A stretch of DNA of 64,000 bases from Polaromonas sp. C04 (GCF_002002705.1 NZ_MUNS01000022.1:124001-188000); one strand, 5' to 3'; positions 42,835 to 52,213 are shown, counted from the stretch's first letter. Numbers and translations are program-made. The notes: generated by a model not told the origin, from the letters alone.

Positions 42835-44708
42835 CAGTCCCTCCGGCCCGGCGCCGGGGCACGCGCACGCGCGGGGCGCTTCAATTTTGAGAGCAGCCCG
42901 AGCAGACCCGACGGGGACAAGACCATGATCAGCATCACAAACACGCCGAGCGCACCGCGCCAATAGTCAAACCCCTGGCCGAGTTCGGCGCCGGCCCAGG
43001 TCAGCACTAGGCTGCCCACGGCCGCGCCCCATAACTGGTGCACGCCGCCCAGCAGCACGACCAGCAGCGCGTCGAGCGAGGTCGAGACGCTGGCGCTCGA
43101 CGGAAACACCGCTCCCTTGTGCGCCGCAAACAGGCCCCCCGCCAGGCCGGCCAGCACCGCGCGCTCGACAAAGATGCGGTACTTGATCCACGCCACTCGC
43201 AGGCCCGAGGCCGCGGCGCGCTGCGGCGCATCGCGCACGGCCTGCAATGCGGCACCGAAGGTCGATCGGCCCAAGCGCCGCAGAGCCCCCACGCTGAGCA
43301 GTGCCAGCAGCACCAGCAGCGCGTAAAACAGCCCGCGCGTGTCGTCCGTGACCAGGTTCAGCCCGATGATGCCGTTGTCGCCGCCGGTCAAACCCACCCA
43401 TTGCGTGGCCGTGGCCCACACCACCTGCGCCAGCGCGAGCGACAGCATGGCCAAGTACACGCCGCCGCTGCGCACCACGGCGGCGCCAAACACGGCCGCC
43501 ACGACGAGGGCCGCAGCGCAGCCTGTGGCCAGCGCCAACGGCAGCGTTGCACCCCACGTTGTGTAGGCCAGCGCCGCGCCATAGGCACCCAGCGAAAAAA
43601 ATGCGGCATGGCCAAAACTCACGAGCCCGCCCAGGGCCATCATGGCCTGCAGGCTGACACCGAAAATCAGCAGGATCAAACCATCCGCCGCGAGCGAGCG
43701 CCAGTAGTCGCCGGCCTGCCAGGCTACCGCGCAAAACACCGAGGCCGCTATGAAAACAAGAGCTGTACCCCAAGAACTGGCAGGAGTCAGCACGAGTTTT
43801 TGCGAAATTTCCTTGGGGCCCGCATCAAGCGGCTGCCCCATCAACCCCAGCGGGCGCAGCGCCAGCACCACGGCCATGGTGAGGAACACCAGCACCAGCG
43901 TGGCCTGCGGAAACAGGCTCAGGCCAAAGGCGTGGATCAGCCCGATCAACAGGGCCGCAAAAAACGCTCCGCTGATGCTGCCCAGGCCACCGGTGACGAC
44001 GACGACAAAGGTCTCGACGATCACGTTCATGTCCATCTGCAAATTGGCCGGCTCGCGCGGCAGCGCCAGCGCGCCGCCCAGTCCCGCAAGCGCACAGCCC
44101 AGCACGACCGCGCCCAACATCAGCGGTTTGGGATTCACGCCGAGCGCCGCCAGCATGCCGCGGTCCTGCGTGGCGGCGCGCAGGCGCTGGCCAAAACGGC
44201 TCCAGCGCAAGAGCGCGTGCAGACCCAGCCAGATTAGCGGGCCGAGCGCGATGGTGACGAGTTGGTACACCGGGAAGAACTGACCCAGCAGCTCGACCGA
44301 GCCCTTGAGTCCGGGAAAGCGCGGCGCGAACACCTCGTCCGGCCCGAAGCCCCAGCGCATCGCGTCATGCATCGCCAGCGCCAGGCCGAAGGTGGTCACC
44401 AGCTGGTACAGCTCGGGCACGCCGTACATGCGCCGCAACACAAAGAATTCGGCCACAGCCCCCGCCAGCCCTGCACAGGCGGCTCCCAAAAGCATAGCCA
44501 GCGCATACAGCGCGGCGCTCTCGCCCCAGGCCGGATACCAGTCGGTGACCCAGTGCGCCGCCAGCAGCGCGCCCAACATGAAGAAGCTGCCGTGGGCGAA
44601 ATTGATGATGCGCGTGACGCCAAAGATCAGCGTCAGCCCGGCAGCCATCAGGAACAGCGTGGTGGCGTAGCTCAGGCCATTGAGGAACTGGATGGCAACA
44701 AAAATCAC
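42834..44708 (-). CDS. fused LivH-LivM permease
   Basis: 624 residues. The first half (about 1-290) is LivH-like: FLMAAGLTLIFGVTRIINFAHGSFFMLGA and ETFVVVVTGGLGSISGAFFAAL. The second (about 320-610) is LivM-like: LLIFGVSLQAMMALGGLVSFGHAAFFSLGAYGAAL and VLLGGVHQLWGAAVGSLVL. The fusion gives the transmembrane unit of a LivHMGF importer in one chain. No periplasmic binding protein is adjacent. The stop and the livG start overlap. Confidence 0.93.
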   Translation of the reverse strand: MIFVAIQFLNGLSYATTLFLMAAGLTLIFGVTRIINFAHGSFFMLGALLAAHWVTDWYPAWGESAALYALAMLLGAACAGLAGAVAEFFVLRRMYGVPELYQLVTTFGLALAMHDAMRWGFGPDEVFAPRFPGLKGSVELLGQFFPVYQLVTIALGPLIWLGLHALLRWSRFGQRLRAATQDRGMLAALGVNPKPLMLGAVVLGCALAGLGGALALPREPANLQMDMNVIVETFVVVVTGGLGSISGAFFAALLIGLIHAFGLSLFPQATLVLVFLTMAVVLALRPLGLMGQPLDAGPKEISQKLVLTPASSWGTALVFIAASVFCAVAWQAGDYWRSLAADGLILLIFGVSLQAMMALGGLVSFGHAAFFSLGAYGAALAYTTWGATLPLALATGCAAALVVAAVFGAAVVRSGGVYLAMLSLALAQVVWATATQWVGLTGGDNGIIGLNLVTDDTRGLFYALLVLLALLSVGALRRLGRSTFGAALQAVRDAPQRAAASGLRVAWIKYRIFVERAVLAGLAGGLFAAHKGAVFPSSASVSTSLDALLVVLLGGVHQLWGAAVGSLVLTWAGAELGQGFDYWRGALGVFVMLIMVLSPSGLLGLLSKLKRPARARAPAPGRRD

Positions 44709-44913
44709 GGACGGTCACGCCAAATGCGGCCCCGTGTCCATGGCTCGTCGGCATCCCGGTGGCCCCCAGCACTTGGCGCCACCTGCGCCCCATGAAACCG
44801 GCGCCGCCAGATGCCGGAAACACCGCGGAACCGGCTCCGCCGGGCCGCCGGTGTTGCCCCCTGCAAGGGGGGTGGCGCAGCGACACGCAGTGCGCGCAGC
44901 CTGGGGGTGAGTG
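44709..44913. other. intergenic GC-rich palindromic repeats
   Basis: The 205-nt gap contains CCCCCTGCAAGGGGG and GCGCAGCGACACGCAGTGCG-type elements, in the same style as sequences at about 46995-47060 and 63825-63932. These look like the palindromic intergenic repeats that are common in Comamonadaceae genomes. No gene. Confidence 0.45.
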
Positions 44914-45642
44914 TCATTTCACCCAGGTCGTGAATTCGGCGGCCGGCACGCGCGGCGTGCGGTAGCTGTTGACCGGCGCCGTCTCGTCGGCGTAGCCGAG
45001 CGACATGCCGCACACCAGCATCTCGCCCTCGCCCGCGCCAATGTGCGGCAGGATGATCTTGGCAAAGCCGTTCCAGGCCGCCTGCGGGCAGGTGTGCAGG
45101 CCGTGGCCGCGCGCCGCGACCATGAGGTTTTGCAGGAAGGCGCCGTAGTCCAGCAGGCTGCCGCGGCCCATCACGCGCTCCATCGTGAACATCAGGCCCA
45201 CGGGCGCATCGAAGAAGCGGAAGTTGCGCTGGTGCTGCGCGTGCATCTTGTCCTTCTCCCCTCTGGCGATGCCCAGCAAACCATACAGGCCCCAGCCGTT
45301 CTCGCGGCGCCGGTCGATGTAGGGACTGACCCATTTCTCGGGGTAGTAATCGTATTCCTCGCGGTACTCGGCGCCCAGCGCGGGATTCGCGCGGATGGCG
45401 TCGTGCGCGGCGCAGACCTTGTCGACCAGCGCGTCGCGGCTCGCGCCCTGCAGCACGTACACGCGCCAGGGCTGGGTGTTGGTGCCCGAGGGCGCGCGCG
45501 CCGCCACCTGCAGCAGGTGCGCGAGGGTCTCGCGCGGCACGGCTTGTTGCGTGAAGGCGCGTATCGACATGCGGCTGTCGATGGCCTCGTCCACAAACCC
45601 CGCCGGCGTGGCCGTGCGGCCCGTCTCGTTTATGACGCTCAA
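44914..45642 (-). CDS. nitroreductase-family flavoprotein
   Basis: 242 residues. The FMN-binding SRMSIRAFTQQAVPRETL with ARAPSGTNTQPWRVYVL, and LDYGAFLQNLMVAARGHGLHTCPQ and MLVCGMSLGYADE, are the nitroreductase signature positions. It reduces nitro groups, quinones or related acceptors with NAD(P)H. Its start overlaps by 4 nt the stop of the thioesterase gene, so the two are co-translated. Confidence 0.88.
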   Translation of the reverse strand: MSVINETGRTATPAGFVDEAIDSRMSIRAFTQQAVPRETLAHLLQVAARAPSGTNTQPWRVYVLQGASRDALVDKVCAAHDAIRANPALGAEYREEYDYYPEKWVSPYIDRRRENGWGLYGLLGIARGEKDKMHAQHQRNFRFFDAPVGLMFTMERVMGRGSLLDYGAFLQNLMVAARGHGLHTCPQAAWNGFAKIILPHIGAGEGEMLVCGMSLGYADETAPVNSYRTPRVPAAEFTTWVK

Positions 45643-46079
45643 ATGAGTTTCTCCAGAACGGCTTTCAATGGACCGGGCAGCGGCACCGGCCGGCGCGTGT
45701 GCCGATCGACGTACACGTGGATGAAGTATCCCTTGGCCGCGGTTGTCGCCTCATCGTCCGCAAACAGGCCGATCTCGTAGCGCACGCTGGACCGGCCCAG
45801 CTGCGCCACGCGCAGGCCGGCGCGCACCGTTTGTGGGAAGGCGATCGGCGAGAAGTAGTTGCAGTGGGTTTGCACCACCAGGCCGATGGTGCCGCCATGC
45901 TGGATGTCGAGCACGCCCTGCTCGATCAGGTAGTTGTTCACCACCGTGTCGAACCAGCTGTAGTACACGACGTTGTTGACATGCCCGTACACATCGTTGT
46001 CCATCCAGCGCGTGCCGAGGGTGCGAAACACCTTGTAGGCCTCAAGCGGTTCGGGGTCGGTCTCTCGGTCGAGGTTCAT
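45639..46079 (-). CDS. acyl-CoA thioesterase (4HBT hotdog fold)
   Basis: 146 residues. TRWMDNDVYGHVNNVVYYSWFD is the 4HBT/YbgC-type active-site segment (catalytic Asp and the GHVNN turn), followed by FSPIAFPQTVRAGLRVAQLGRSSVRYEIGLF. Hydrolyses acyl-CoA. Operon with the nitroreductase (ATGA overlap). Confidence 0.9.
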   Translation of the reverse strand: MNLDRETDPEPLEAYKVFRTLGTRWMDNDVYGHVNNVVYYSWFDTVVNNYLIEQGVLDIQHGGTIGLVVQTHCNYFSPIAFPQTVRAGLRVAQLGRSSVRYEIGLFADDEATTAAKGYFIHVYVDRHTRRPVPLPGPLKAVLEKLI

Positions 46080-46185
46080 GGCCGGGTATTTTGCCAGCGT
46101 TGCCAGCGGGCACCGATGGTGTCCGGCCGATAAAACGGCGGGCCCCAGCCGGCTTTTAGCCGGTTTCTAGAAAATCGCCCCTAAT

Positions 46186-46260
46186 ATGCTGCACTGCAAC
46201 ACAAATTACTTGTAATGGCTCGGGATAACCCTATAATTCAATTCATGCTGCGCTGCAACA
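46186..46260 (+). promoter_or_regulatory. phasin promoter with two PhaR-like boxes
   Basis: A promoter TTGTAA (46210-46215), 16 nt, TATAAT (46232-46237) is bracketed by two near-identical 16-mers: ATGCTGCACTGCAACA (46186-46201) and ATGCTGCGCTGCAACA (46245-46260). The second lies over the transcription start. A regulator such as PhaR, which represses phasin genes until polyhydroxybutyrate accumulates, is the natural candidate; that identification is inferred from the gene controlled. Confidence 0.7.
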
Positions 46261-46330
46261 TAAAACCGGATTAGAGCCGGGTTCAGAGCAGATACTGTCC
46301 CGTCACTCTTTACCTACCGGAGATCTCCTC

Positions 46331-46894
46331 ATGTTGACCGCTGAACAAGTCCTCGCCGCCCACAAAGCCAATGTTGAAACCCTGTTTGGTCTGACCGCCA
46401 AAGCCTTCGAAGGCGTGGAAAAACTGGTCGAGCTGAACGTGACCGCTTCCAAGGCTGCCCTGGCCGAAGCCGCTGACACCACGCAAGCCGCCCTGAACGT
46501 GAAGGACGCGCAAGAGCTGCTGGCCCTGCAAGCCGGCCTGCTGCAGCCCCTGGCCGAGAAGACCGCCGCCTACAGCCGTCATCTGTATGACATCGCTCAA
46601 GGCACCAGCGCCGAATTCACCAAGGCTTTCGAAGCCCAGGCCGCCGAGACGCAGAAGAAGTTCGCCGGTCTGGTGGACAGCGCTGCCAAGAACGCACCTG
46701 CTGGTTCCGAGACCGCCGTCGCCGTGATGAAGAGCGCCGTCGCTGCTGCCACCAACGCTTATGAGTCCGTGCAAAAGGCCGTCAAGCAAGCCACCGACAT
46801 GGCCGAAGTCAACCTCAACAACGTGGCTGCCACCGCTGCCCACGCCACGAAGTCGGCCACCGCCAGTGTTGCTGCCGGCGCCCGCAAGCGTTAA
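46331..46894 (+). CDS. phasin family protein
   Basis: 187 residues, almost entirely helical and Ala-rich. [36 protein letters not shown] is the phasin (PF09361-type) N-terminus, and the C-terminus is a basic Ala-rich tail ([18 protein letters not shown]). Coats polyhydroxyalkanoate granules. CCGGAGATCTCCTC precedes the ATG. Single gene with its own promoter and terminator; the codon choice looks strongly biased, as in highly expressed genes. Confidence 0.94.
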   Translation: MLTAEQVLAAHKANVETLFGLTAKAFEGVEKLVELNVTASKAALAEAADTTQAALNVKDAQELLALQAGLLQPLAEKTAAYSRHLYDIAQGTSAEFTKAFEAQAAETQKKFAGLVDSAAKNAPAGSETAVAVMKSAVAAATNAYESVQKAVKQATDMAEVNLNNVAATAAHATKSATASVAAGARKR

Positions 46895-46950
46895 TTCGTA
46901 CCGATTGTCTCCTCGGGTCTTTTCGAAGCCTTCGGGCTCAGGGATCCGTT

Positions 46951-46980
46951 AAGGCCTCGTCGCAAGACGGGGCCTTTTTT
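46951..46980 (+). terminator. terminator after the phasin gene
   Basis: AAGGCCTCGTC pairs with GACGGGGCCTT (one mismatch/bulge) around a GCAA loop, followed by TTTTTTTT to about 46982. Confidence 0.88.
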
Positions 46981-47074
46981 TCGTGAGCCCCCACGCTTTT
47001 CACTTCGTGTAATGCGCTGCCCCCCAAGGGGGCTGAACTTGCTCGGGGCGGCCCTTCGCTGCGTTCGCGCCGGC

Positions 47075-48043
47075 CTATCTTGCCCCGGCCTCGATCAGTT
47101 GCTTCAGCTTCGGCAGCAATTGCCGCATGGCGAGCCGGCCCGCTTCGATGGCGTGGCGCCGCGCCGCGAAGTCCGAGCTTTTCACGCCGTTCAGGGGCGG
47201 GCGCACCACCAGGTCGGCGTCGCGCAGCTCGTAGCGGTTGATGCTCTTGCTCATGATGGCAAAGGTCTGCAACAGGATCTGCAGCGTGCCGTCCGTGGCA
47301 TTGCCTTCGGGCGGACTGGAAATATCGACCGCAATCACCAGCTCGGCGCCCATCTGGCGCGCGTAGTCCACCGGCACGGGCGCCACCAGGCCGCCGTCCA
47401 CGTAATCATGGCCGGCAATGCGCACAGGCTCGAAGATCGCGGGCACCGCGCTCGAGGCGCGCACCGCCGTGCCCGTGTCGCCGCGCTGGAACAAAACGCC
47501 CTGCCCGCTGTTCAGGTCGGTCGCGACGATGCCCAGGCGCAGCGGCATGGCTTCGATCGTCCGCCCCGCCACCTGTTGATTGACGTAGCGCGCCAGACCG
47601 TCGCCACGCATCATGCCGCGGCCGAACAGCGGCAGTGTCCAGTCGGTGAAGGCGGCCTCCTCCATCGACAGCGCGGCCTGCTGCAGCTGCGCGCCGCTCT
47701 TGCCGCTGGCGTACAGCGCCGCCACCAGGCTGCCGGCCGAGGTACCCACCACCAGATCCGGCTTGATGCCGGCCTGCTCCAGCACCTGGATCACGCCCAC
47801 GTGGGCAAAGCCGCGCGCGGCGCCGCCGCCCAGCACCAGAGCGATGCGCGGCGGGCGTTTCGGCGCGGGCTGCACTGCGATGGGCGGCTCCAGCGGCGTC
47901 GCGGGCACGGGCGCAGGCCGAGTGGCGCAGCCGGCGAGGAAGACGCCGGCGGCCAGGCCTGCCGCGGCGAGCAGCGGCCACGGCCACGGGCGGCCGGCTT
48001 TTTTGGAATAAAGAGGTGTATTAAGCTGCATGGGGGCGTCCAT
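47075..48043 (-). CDS. patatin-like phospholipase, lipoprotein
   Basis: 322 residues. A signal sequence ending in a lipobox (AAGVFLAGC, Cys near 38) predicts a lipid-anchored protein. The patatin/RssA catalytic set is complete: oxyanion GGGAARGFAHVGV, nucleophile GTSAGS and Asp in YVDGGLVAPVPV. Likely a serine acyl-hydrolase on phospholipids in the cell envelope. The upstream 76 nt are shared with the divergent SDR gene. Confidence 0.9.
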   Translation of the reverse strand: MDAPMQLNTPLYSKKAGRPWPWPLLAAAGLAAGVFLAGCATRPAPVPATPLEPPIAVQPAPKRPPRIALVLGGGAARGFAHVGVIQVLEQAGIKPDLVVGTSAGSLVAALYASGKSGAQLQQAALSMEEAAFTDWTLPLFGRGMMRGDGLARYVNQQVAGRTIEAMPLRLGIVATDLNSGQGVLFQRGDTGTAVRASSAVPAIFEPVRIAGHDYVDGGLVAPVPVDYARQMGAELVIAVDISSPPEGNATDGTLQILLQTFAIMSKSINRYELRDADLVVRPPLNGVKSSDFAARRHAIEAGRLAMRQLLPKLKQLIEAGAR

Positions 48044-48073
48044 CTTAGGGCCACCCGCGGCGCCCCGTCATAA

Positions 48074-48096
48074 TTGACGTTTACGTCAACGTCAAT
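48074..48096 (+). promoter_or_regulatory. palindromic operator upstream of the SDR gene
   Basis: TTGACG-TTTA-CGTCAA is a perfect palindrome (48074-48089), with CGTCAA repeated directly after it (48090-48095). It resembles, from memory, the ACGT-centred boxes of regulators of branched-chain and fatty-acyl-CoA catabolism in betaproteobacteria (LiuR-like). This would suit the acyl-CoA dehydrogenase-type gene 24 nt downstream. Confidence 0.5.
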
Positions 48097-48119
48097 CACC
48101 CTTTCTTCAGGAGTTCAGC

Positions 48120-48878
48120 ATGGAAATCAAAGGCAAGGTATTCATCGTCACCGGCGGCGCATCGGGCCTGGGTGAAGGCACGGCGCGCATGCTGGCAAGC
48201 CAGGGCGGCACGGTCGTGATTGCCGACATGCAGGTGGAAAAAGGCGGGGCCGTTGCCAGGGAGATCGGCGGCGCCTTCATCAAATGCGACGTCAGCAGCG
48301 AGGCCGATGGCCAGGCCGCGGTGGCCAGGGCCACTTCCATGGGCAAGCTGATGGGCCTGGTCAACTGCGCGGGCATCGCGCCGGCCGAGAAAACCGTGGG
48401 AAAGAACGGCGCGCATGCCCTGAGCGTGTTCAGCAAGACCGTCATGGTGAACCTGGTCGGCAGCTTCAACATGATCCGCCTGGCGGCCGAGGCCATGTGC
48501 AGGAACGAGCCCGAAGCCACCGGCGAGCGCGGCGTGCTGATCTCGACCGCCTCGGTCGCCGCCTACGACGGGCAGATCGGCCAGGCCGCATACAGCGCCT
48601 CCAAGGGTGGCATCGTCGGCATGACGCTGCCGATCGCACGTGATCTGGCGCGCAACGGCATCCGCAACATGACGATCGCGCCCGGCCTGTTCGGCACGCC
48701 CATGCTGTTCGGCATGCCCCAGGAAGTGCAGGATTCGCTGGCTGCCAGCGTGCCCTTTCCGAGCCGCCTGGGCACGCCCGCGGACTACGCCAAGCTGGCG
48801 CGCCATATCTTCGAGAACGACATGCTCAACGGCGAGGTGATCCGGCTCGACGGCGCGGTTCGTCTGGCTCCACGCTAA
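48120..48878 (+). CDS. SDR-family dehydrogenase (3-hydroxyacyl-CoA dehydrogenase type)
   Basis: 252 residues. NAD-binding [16 protein letters not shown], the NAG-type motif [10 protein letters not shown], Ser in [24 protein letters not shown] with catalytic Tyr/Lys (YSASK). Length and [24 protein letters not shown] match the type-II 3-hydroxyacyl-CoA dehydrogenase (HSD10-like) branch used in isoleucine and fatty-acid breakdown. AGGAG lies 6 nt before the ATG. Confidence 0.92.
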   Translation: MEIKGKVFIVTGGASGLGEGTARMLASQGGTVVIADMQVEKGGAVAREIGGAFIKCDVSSEADGQAAVARATSMGKLMGLVNCAGIAPAEKTVGKNGAHALSVFSKTVMVNLVGSFNMIRLAAEAMCRNEPEATGERGVLISTASVAAYDGQIGQAAYSASKGGIVGMTLPIARDLARNGIRNMTIAPGLFGTPMLFGMPQEVQDSLAASVPFPSRLGTPADYAKLARHIFENDMLNGEVIRLDGAVRLAPR

Positions 48879-48963
48879 GGCCCGTCGGCCCGCGGGATGC
48901 TCTATTTTTAATAGCTGACAGCACCCACCCATCAAGGGCCTGGAGCCTTTATTGTTTGCAATC

Positions 48964-50814
48964 ATGATGCGCCGCGGTGCCCTTCGATGGAGCGCTCTGG
49001 CTGCCGCCGCACTGGCGGCCAGCGCGTATCTCGCGGGCTGCGCGGGCGCACTGGCGACGGGCGACACGGCACCGGCGCAGCCCGAGGCTGCATCGGGTTA
49101 CGTTGACAAGCCCGGCTGGACCGGCAGCCGCTTTGCGGTCGCCGCGGCCAACCCGCTGGCCGCCCGGGCCGGCTACCAGATCCTCAAGGCCGGCGGCTCC
49201 GCCATCGACGCGGCCGTGGCCGTGCAGATGGTGCTGGCGCTGGTCGAGCCGCAGTCCAGCGGCCTGGGCGGCGGTGCGTTTTTGCTGTACTTCGATGGCC
49301 GGAAAGTCGAAGCCTTCGACGGACGCGAAACCGCCCCGGCCGCGGCCAGCGAGAAGTTGTTTCTCGGCGCCAACGGAAAACCGCTGCCCTTTTACGACGC
49401 CGTCGTCGGTGGTCGCGCGGTCGGCGTGCCGGGTGCCGTGCGCATGCTGGAGCTGGCGCATCGGCAGCACGGCCGGCTGCCGTGGGCCACGCTGTTTGAG
49501 CCCGCCATCCGGCTGGCCGAGGACGGCTTTGCGGTCAGCGCGCGGCTGCACAGCCTGCTTGAAAACGACAAGTACCTGAGGAGCGACCCGGTCGCCGCCG
49601 CCTACTTCTACAACGCCGACGGCAGCCCGCGCGCCGTGGGCTACACGCTGCGCAACCCCGCGCTGGCACAGGTGCTGAAGAAAATTGCGGCCAGCGGCTC
49701 CAAAGGCCTGCTGGAGGGCGAGGTGGCGCAGGCCATCGTCGACAAGGTGCGCCAGCATCCGGCCAATCCGGGACAGCTCACGCTGGCCGATCTGGCCGGC
49801 TACCAGGCCAAAAAGCGCGAGCCCATCTGTAGCGACTACACAGTCAGCCCCCGGGATTACCGCATCTGCGGCTTTCCGCCGCCGAGCTCGGGCGCGATCG
49901 CGGTGGCACAGATCCTGGGCATCCTGAACCACACCAACGCCGCCACGCTGGCGTTGCAGGACGGCCTGCCGTCGGCGCAGTGGCTGCACCTGTATGCCGA
50001 GGCCTCGCGCCTGGCCTTTGCCGACCGCGCGCAGTACGTGGCCGACCCCGATTTCGTGCCGCCGCCGGCGGGCAGCTGGACGAGCCTGCTGGCGCCCGGC
50101 TATCTGGCCCGGCGCGCCCGCCTGATCGACCAGCGCCCCGGTGCGCCGGCGATGAAAGCCGTCAGCGCCGGCGTGCCCGGCGCCGTGCAGACAAGCTACG
50201 CGCCCATGCCAGCGCAGCCCGAGCACGGCACCTCGCACATCAGCATCGTCGATGCGTACGGCAACGCGCTGGCCATGACGACGACGATCGAGGATGCGTT
50301 CGGCGCGCGCCAGATGGTGAGCCCCAACGCGGCGCTCAGCGGCGGTTTCCTGCTCAACAACGAGCTCACCGACTTCAGCTTCGCGCCGACCGACGCGCAG
50401 GGCCGCCTGGTCGCGAACCGCGTGCAGCCCGGCAAGCGCCCGCGCTCGTCGATGGCGCCCACCCTGGTGTTCGACAAGGTCACCGGGCAGCTCGTGATGA
50501 GCACCGGCAGCTCCGGCGGCGCGCTGATCATTCACGACGTCGCCAAGACGCTGTACGGGGTGCTCGACTGGGGCTTGAGCCCGCAGCAGGCCATCGCCCT
50601 GCCCAACTTCGCCACGCTCGGCGGCCCGCTGCTGCTGGAGCAAGGCCGCTTCCCCGCCGCCACCGTCAACGCGCTGCGCGCGCGCGGCCACGAGGTGCAG
50701 GAACATGCGCTGACCAGCGGCCTGCAGGCTATTCAAAGCGGTAAGGTGGGTGGCAAGCCCCAACTGCTGGGCGGCGCCGATCCGCGCCGCGAGGGTGTGG
50801 TGCTGGGGGAGTGA
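48964..50814 (+). CDS. ggt: gamma-glutamyltransferase, lipoprotein
   Basis: 616 residues from MMRRGALRW at 48964. A signal sequence with lipobox (ASAYLAGC) precedes the enzyme, so it is probably lipid-anchored in the periplasm, unlike soluble E. coli Ggt. Large-subunit markers: AGGSAIDAAVAVQMVLALVEP and SSGLGGGAF. The autocleavage Thr begins the small subunit in EHGTSHISIVDAYGNALAMT. GGALIIHDVAKTL near the end is also typical. Breaks down glutathione and gamma-glutamyl compounds. Confidence 0.93.
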   Translation: MMRRGALRWSALAAAALAASAYLAGCAGALATGDTAPAQPEAASGYVDKPGWTGSRFAVAAANPLAARAGYQILKAGGSAIDAAVAVQMVLALVEPQSSGLGGGAFLLYFDGRKVEAFDGRETAPAAASEKLFLGANGKPLPFYDAVVGGRAVGVPGAVRMLELAHRQHGRLPWATLFEPAIRLAEDGFAVSARLHSLLENDKYLRSDPVAAAYFYNADGSPRAVGYTLRNPALAQVLKKIAASGSKGLLEGEVAQAIVDKVRQHPANPGQLTLADLAGYQAKKREPICSDYTVSPRDYRICGFPPPSSGAIAVAQILGILNHTNAATLALQDGLPSAQWLHLYAEASRLAFADRAQYVADPDFVPPPAGSWTSLLAPGYLARRARLIDQRPGAPAMKAVSAGVPGAVQTSYAPMPAQPEHGTSHISIVDAYGNALAMTTTIEDAFGARQMVSPNAALSGGFLLNNELTDFSFAPTDAQGRLVANRVQPGKRPRSSMAPTLVFDKVTGQLVMSTGSSGGALIIHDVAKTLYGVLDWGLSPQQAIALPNFATLGGPLLLEQGRFPAATVNALRARGHEVQEHALTSGLQAIQSGKVGGKPQLLGGADPRREGVVLGE

Positions 50815-50827
50815 CCGGCGGCCATTC

Positions 50828-52213
50828 ATGCCGCGAAACATAAACCGCGCCCGATCGGCAGGTTCGCGCCACAATGGATTGGTGAACACGCTGGGCGCCA
50901 CCCCACCGATCGTGATCGGCATCCGAAATGCGGGCGACTCGCATAGCCGGCGCGTGCGCGTTGTGGTGATTCTTGGCAGCCTGGCCTCGATCGTGTTCGG
51001 CATCCCCTGGGCCGTTTTTTTTGCCCTTCGCGGTGACTGGCTGGTGGTGATTGCAGACTGTGCGGTGATTCTGGCCGGCGTGATTGCCATTCGAATGGCG
51101 CGGCGTCATCGGCTGCGCGGCGCCGCCATTTTGCTGGTGGCCAGTCTGTTCGGCCGGCTTTCCTGGATGGCCCTCTTTTTGGACGTTCCAAGCGCCCAGT
51201 TTCCGCGCTCGATACATCATTTTTTGATACCGCTGGCCGTCGCAGCCTATTTGATGCTCAAGCACGAAAACGCCTGGCTGCGCCACGGCCTGGCCTGGGG
51301 CTGCCTCGCCGGCGTGGTTTTTTTTGCCAGCTCGCACTTCGCAATCGTCACGCGGCTGGCCACGCCGGACAGCGTGCGTGGCCCGGGCGCCTGGATCACC
51401 AATGTGTGCGCCATGTTGCTGCTGTTTCTGCTGCTGCATATTTTTGTCGCCGACATCGATCCGCTGGAAGCCGGTTTGCACCGCGCTCGCATACGCTTGC
51501 GCAAGTTGGCGCACCTTGCCACGCCCAGCCAGTTCGAGGACTCCCTGACACGTCTTGACGAATCCATTGCCTCGACGATTCCCCAAAATGCCGGTCAGAT
51601 TTCCGTGGCGGGAACGCAGGGCTGGCAGCGTGCGCGAGTCACCCGGGTCCGGCTCACCATCCTCGCCTGCAGCAGCGTGACGATCGTCCTGGGTGCTCTG
51701 TTCGTCGTCTATTTCAGCCTGCGGGGCCTGATGCCACTGGCGCTGCTCAACTGCGCCGTGATGGCCCTCGGGGTGGCTCTGGCGCTGCTGAGGGCCGACA
51801 AACACCAGAGCGCAGCCACCATCGGATTGGTCGTCGGCCTGATGCTGATCTTCCTGGTGAATTCGGCCGTCCTCGACATCCCCACCCCCAACGTGCCGCG
51901 CTCTACCCACTACTGGTTCCTGCCCTTGTCACTGGGGGCCTACTTTCTTCTGCGGGAAGAAAACGCCTGGATCCATAGTGGCCTGCCGATGGCGTGCTTG
52001 GCCGCCTTCGTCGTTCTGGCCAGCAGCCATTGGGGCTTCATGACGGATTACCTCCTGCCCGACAATGACCGCCCCCCGCCCTGGCTGGTGTGTACCCTTG
52101 CGTTGGGCATGCTGTATTTTCTTGTCTACATTCTGGTGGGCGACATCAAACGCCTGGAAGACTGGCTGCTGGGCACCGTCAGCCGCCTGCTTCGCCGGAT
52201 CACGCCTCTTTGA
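50828..52213 (+). CDS. internally duplicated membrane protein of unknown function
   Basis: 461 residues from ATG 50828; a GTG at 50882 is an alternative. Two halves of about 190 residues are homologous: RRVRVVVILGSLASIVFGIP matches TRVRLTILACSSVTIVLGAL, FPRSIHHFLIPLAVAAYLML matches VPRSTHYWFLPLSLGAYFLL, and LHIFVADIDPLEAGLHRARI matches VYILVGDIKRLEDWLLGTVS. Each has about six membrane helices and ends in a cytoplasmic amphipathic helix; a soluble linker (about 225-280) joins them. It looks like a sensor-type membrane domain without an output domain. I know no named family. Confidence 0.75.
   Translation: MPRNINRARSAGSRHNGLVNTLGATPPIVIGIRNAGDSHSRRVRVVVILGSLASIVFGIPWAVFFALRGDWLVVIADCAVILAGVIAIRMARRHRLRGAAILLVASLFGRLSWMALFLDVPSAQFPRSIHHFLIPLAVAAYLMLKHENAWLRHGLAWGCLAGVVFFASSHFAIVTRLATPDSVRGPGAWITNVCAMLLLFLLLHIFVADIDPLEAGLHRARIRLRKLAHLATPSQFEDSLTRLDESIASTIPQNAGQISVAGTQGWQRARVTRVRLTILACSSVTIVLGALFVVYFSLRGLMPLALLNCAVMALGVALALLRADKHQSAATIGLVVGLMLIFLVNSAVLDIPTPNVPRSTHYWFLPLSLGAYFLLREENAWIHSGLPMACLAAFVVLASSHWGFMTDYLLPDNDRPPPWLVCTLALGMLYFLVYILVGDIKRLEDWLLGTVSRLLRRITPL

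Noticed and set aside
48949-51910. Minus-strand ORFs of 713 and 393 codons over ggt and the membrane protein
   Set aside because: Antisense frames; the plus strand encodes complete gamma-glutamyltransferase motifs and a duplicated membrane protein.
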